This document shows positions 62,792 to 64,000 of a stretch of DNA of 64,000 nt, piece after piece. The stretch covers positions 43,340-107,339 of the forward strand of contig JAIEMJ010000002.1 of the NCBI GenBank assembly GCA_019752335.1. The letters are read 5' to 3'. The notes beneath the pieces were generated by a model that made no database searches, was not told the origin of the DNA, and saw only the letters and a list, made by a program, of their open reading frames with translations. Origin of the DNA: Bryobacteraceae bacterium (GTDB taxonomy: Bacteria > Acidobacteriota > Terriglobia > Bryobacterales > Bryobacteraceae). How positions within the stretch are numbered: the first letter of the stretch is position 1; every line of letters starts with the position of its first letter. The translations under genes and the position numbers were made by a program.

Positions 62792-63832
62792 ATGGGCATG
62801 GCTGACCGGGGCATATTGTCGGGCAATCTGGAGGACGAAGAACGCCAGTTCGAGGTGGGTTTGCGTCCGCGCACGCTCAGTGACTTCAACGGCCAACCGA
62901 AGCTGAAGGAGAATCTCAGCATCGCCATCGAAGCGGCCCGCCTGCGCGACGAGGCGATGGATCACGTGTTGCTGTACGGTCCGCCGGGCTTGGGCAAAAC
63001 GACGCTGGCCGCGCTGATCGCCAATGAACTCGGCGTCACGTTCGAGCAGACGTCCGCGCCGGTGCTGCAAAAGAAGCTCGACCTGACGGGCGTCCTGACG
63101 AACATCAAGGCCAAGCAGGTCTTCTTCGTCGACGAGATTCACCGGCTCGATAAAGCCATCGAGGAGATGCTCTACGCGGCGGTGGAAGACTACCGCGTCG
63201 ACATCCTGATCGGCCAAGGGCCGGGCGCGCGCACACACTCCATCAACCTGCCGCGTTTCACCTGCATCGGCGCCACCACGCGCCAAGGCCTGGTAAGCGC
63301 GCCGATGCGCAGCCGCTTCGGCTTGGTATTGCGCCTGGAGCCCTATAGTGCCGGCGATCTGCAACTGATCGTGCAACGGTCAGCAAAGTTGCTCGGCGTG
63401 CCGATTGAGCCCGAAGCGGCGCTCGAAGTGGCGCGGCGGAGCCGGGGCACCCCCCGCATCGCCAACCGCTTGCTGCGCCGGGTGCGGGACTACGCGCAAG
63501 TCCGCGCGCGGGGAGCGATTGACCCGGAAGTGGCACGCACGGCGCTGGATCTATTGGACGTCGACCGCTTCGGCCTGGACGAAATCGACCGCAAGATCAT
63601 GCTGACGATCCTCGAGAAGTACAACGGCGGCCCAGTGGGTTTGTCGACCGTAGCGGCGTCCATCGATGAAGAAGCGGACACGATTGCCGAGGTCTATGAG
63701 CCTTACCTGATTCAACTCGGCTTCATCCAAATCACTCCCCGCGGGCGCATGGGAACGGATCGGGCCTACCAATACTTCAACGTGCGCCGCTTCGGCGGCG
63801 GCCCCGGCGAGCAGCCGACGCTGTTCAGTTAG
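62792..63832 (+). CDS. ruvB: Holliday junction DNA helicase subunit RuvB
   Basis: The AAA+ motor that drives branch migration with RuvA. 346 residues: FEVGLRPRTLSDFNGQPKLK, Walker A YGPPGLGKTTLAAL, Walker B VFFVDEIHRLDKAIEEMLY, sensor 1 FTCIGATTRQGLVSAPMRSR with the arginine finger, sensor 2 SRGTPRIANRLLRRVRDYA, and the winged-helix C-terminus (EEADTIAEVYEPYLIQLGFI, GRMGTDRAYQYF). The start may be the ATG at 62792 or at 62798. Its end overlaps the frameshifted minus-strand gene by 8 bp. Confidence 0.95.
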   Translation: MGMADRGILSGNLEDEERQFEVGLRPRTLSDFNGQPKLKENLSIAIEAARLRDEAMDHVLLYGPPGLGKTTLAALIANELGVTFEQTSAPVLQKKLDLTGVLTNIKAKQVFFVDEIHRLDKAIEEMLYAAVEDYRVDILIGQGPGARTHSINLPRFTCIGATTRQGLVSAPMRSRFGLVLRLEPYSAGDLQLIVQRSAKLLGVPIEPEAALEVARRSRGTPRIANRLLRRVRDYAQVRARGAIDPEVARTALDLLDVDRFGLDEIDRKIMLTILEKYNGGPVGLSTVAASIDEEADTIAEVYEPYLIQLGFIQITPRGRMGTDRAYQYFNVRRFGGGPGEQPTLFS

Positions 63833-64000
63833 GCTGGGGCGGCTCCCAGTCGGCGGGGCGGCCGAGGTTGATGTTGATGTGGCGCTGGAAGGCGCGGCGC
63901 TGGGCTTCGGCGGCTTGTTCTTCCGGTTTTCCAGGCCTTGGAGGGTTTTGCGGGTTTCGCGGATGGCTTCGATGGCGGCGTCGTGGGCGGCGGGGTGCTT
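63825..64000 (-). pseudogene. 3' end of a frameshifted or mis-sequenced gene (5' end outside window)
   Basis: On the minus strand one frame enters from the right edge as HPAAHDAAIEAIRETRKTLQ-GLEN. A second frame, in which the real stop (TGA, 63825-63827) lies, reads KPEEQAAEAQRRAFQRHINI-NLGRPADWEPPQPN. The two join perfectly as QGLE-KPEEQ if one base is added to the 4-base A/T run at 63927-63930. Both halves look like genuine coding sequence, so there is a single-base deletion or sequencing error. The family is not recognised. Confidence 0.55.

Overview
The window is GC-rich chromosomal DNA that reads as a member of the Acidobacteriota, most likely the Bryobacterales/Solibacter lineage. The pointers are: two unrelated secreted proteins (3256-4971 and 47836-49593) that end in the TIGR03437-type domain expanded in Solibacter; a DUF1592/DUF1588-type cytochrome-like protein paired with a Tat-exported DUF1552 protein; an S8 protease with a C-terminal Val-Trp-Gly repeat; and many Tat signals. 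No rRNA, CRISPR array, prophage or complete insertion sequence was seen.

Layout. 1-3.2 kb: end of a TPR-like protein, rnc, and a minus-strand flbD-motA-motB flagellar motor cluster. 3.2-5.6 kb: a Tat-exported phosphatase, a small secreted NTF2-like protein and a selenocysteine tRNA gene (selC, 5442-5537, minus). 5.6-8.7 kb: glycosyltransferase, methyltransferase and a glycosyltransferase-39-like membrane protein with overlapping ends. 8.7-11.5 kb: fhs, then a scar-like block between two 40-bp direct repeats that holds an intact hicB, a broken hicA and a frameshifted membrane-protein gene. 11.6-20.2 kb: tpiA, the DUF1592/DUF1552 pair, the S8 protease, a class II aldolase, DUF423 and a Tat-exported intradiol dioxygenase. 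20.3-24 kb: kup, ubiE/menG and aroB (minus). 24-33 kb: mscL, hslV-hslU, a lipoprotein, an M16 peptidase, a heptose-1-phosphate adenylyltransferase and mfd (plus).

33-39.7 kb: a glycine-zipper lipoprotein, uxaC, aguB-aguA with an exported nucleosidase, an old-yellow-enzyme family protein, and a single ORF that appears to fuse a BrnT toxin to a BrnA-like antitoxin. 39.6-46.7 kb: a seven-gene operon of the CecR-YbhGFSR type (TetR, TolC, HlyD, two ATPases, two ABC-2 permeases), almost every junction being a 4-bp overlap, driven by a textbook sigma-70 promoter with a nested operator. 46.7-49.8 kb: an AlaX-type editing protein and a TIGR03437 protein with a roughly 220-nt structured leader. 49.9-57.4 kb: a same-strand run of a TPR/beta-barrel protein, a TIM-barrel-like protein, a GNAT, a DUF1080 protein and a fused MFS/spermidine-synthase-like protein. 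57.4-64 kb: a membrane protein with a winged-helix regulator, a compact UppS, a TPR protein, alr, rsmE, ruvA-ruvB and the end of a frameshifted gene.

How parts fit together. AguA and AguB convert agmatine to putrescine. HslVU, the M16 peptidase and Mfd form a proteostasis and repair block. The ABC operon is a self-regulated tripartite efflux system. The TPR-barrel/TIM-barrel pair recalls Pga/Pel polysaccharide exporters and is the best candidate for an undescribed system. Several genes have their start codon only 6-10 nt after a -10-like hexamer, which suggests frequent leaderless transcription. All functional calls come from reading the sequence; no database search was possible.
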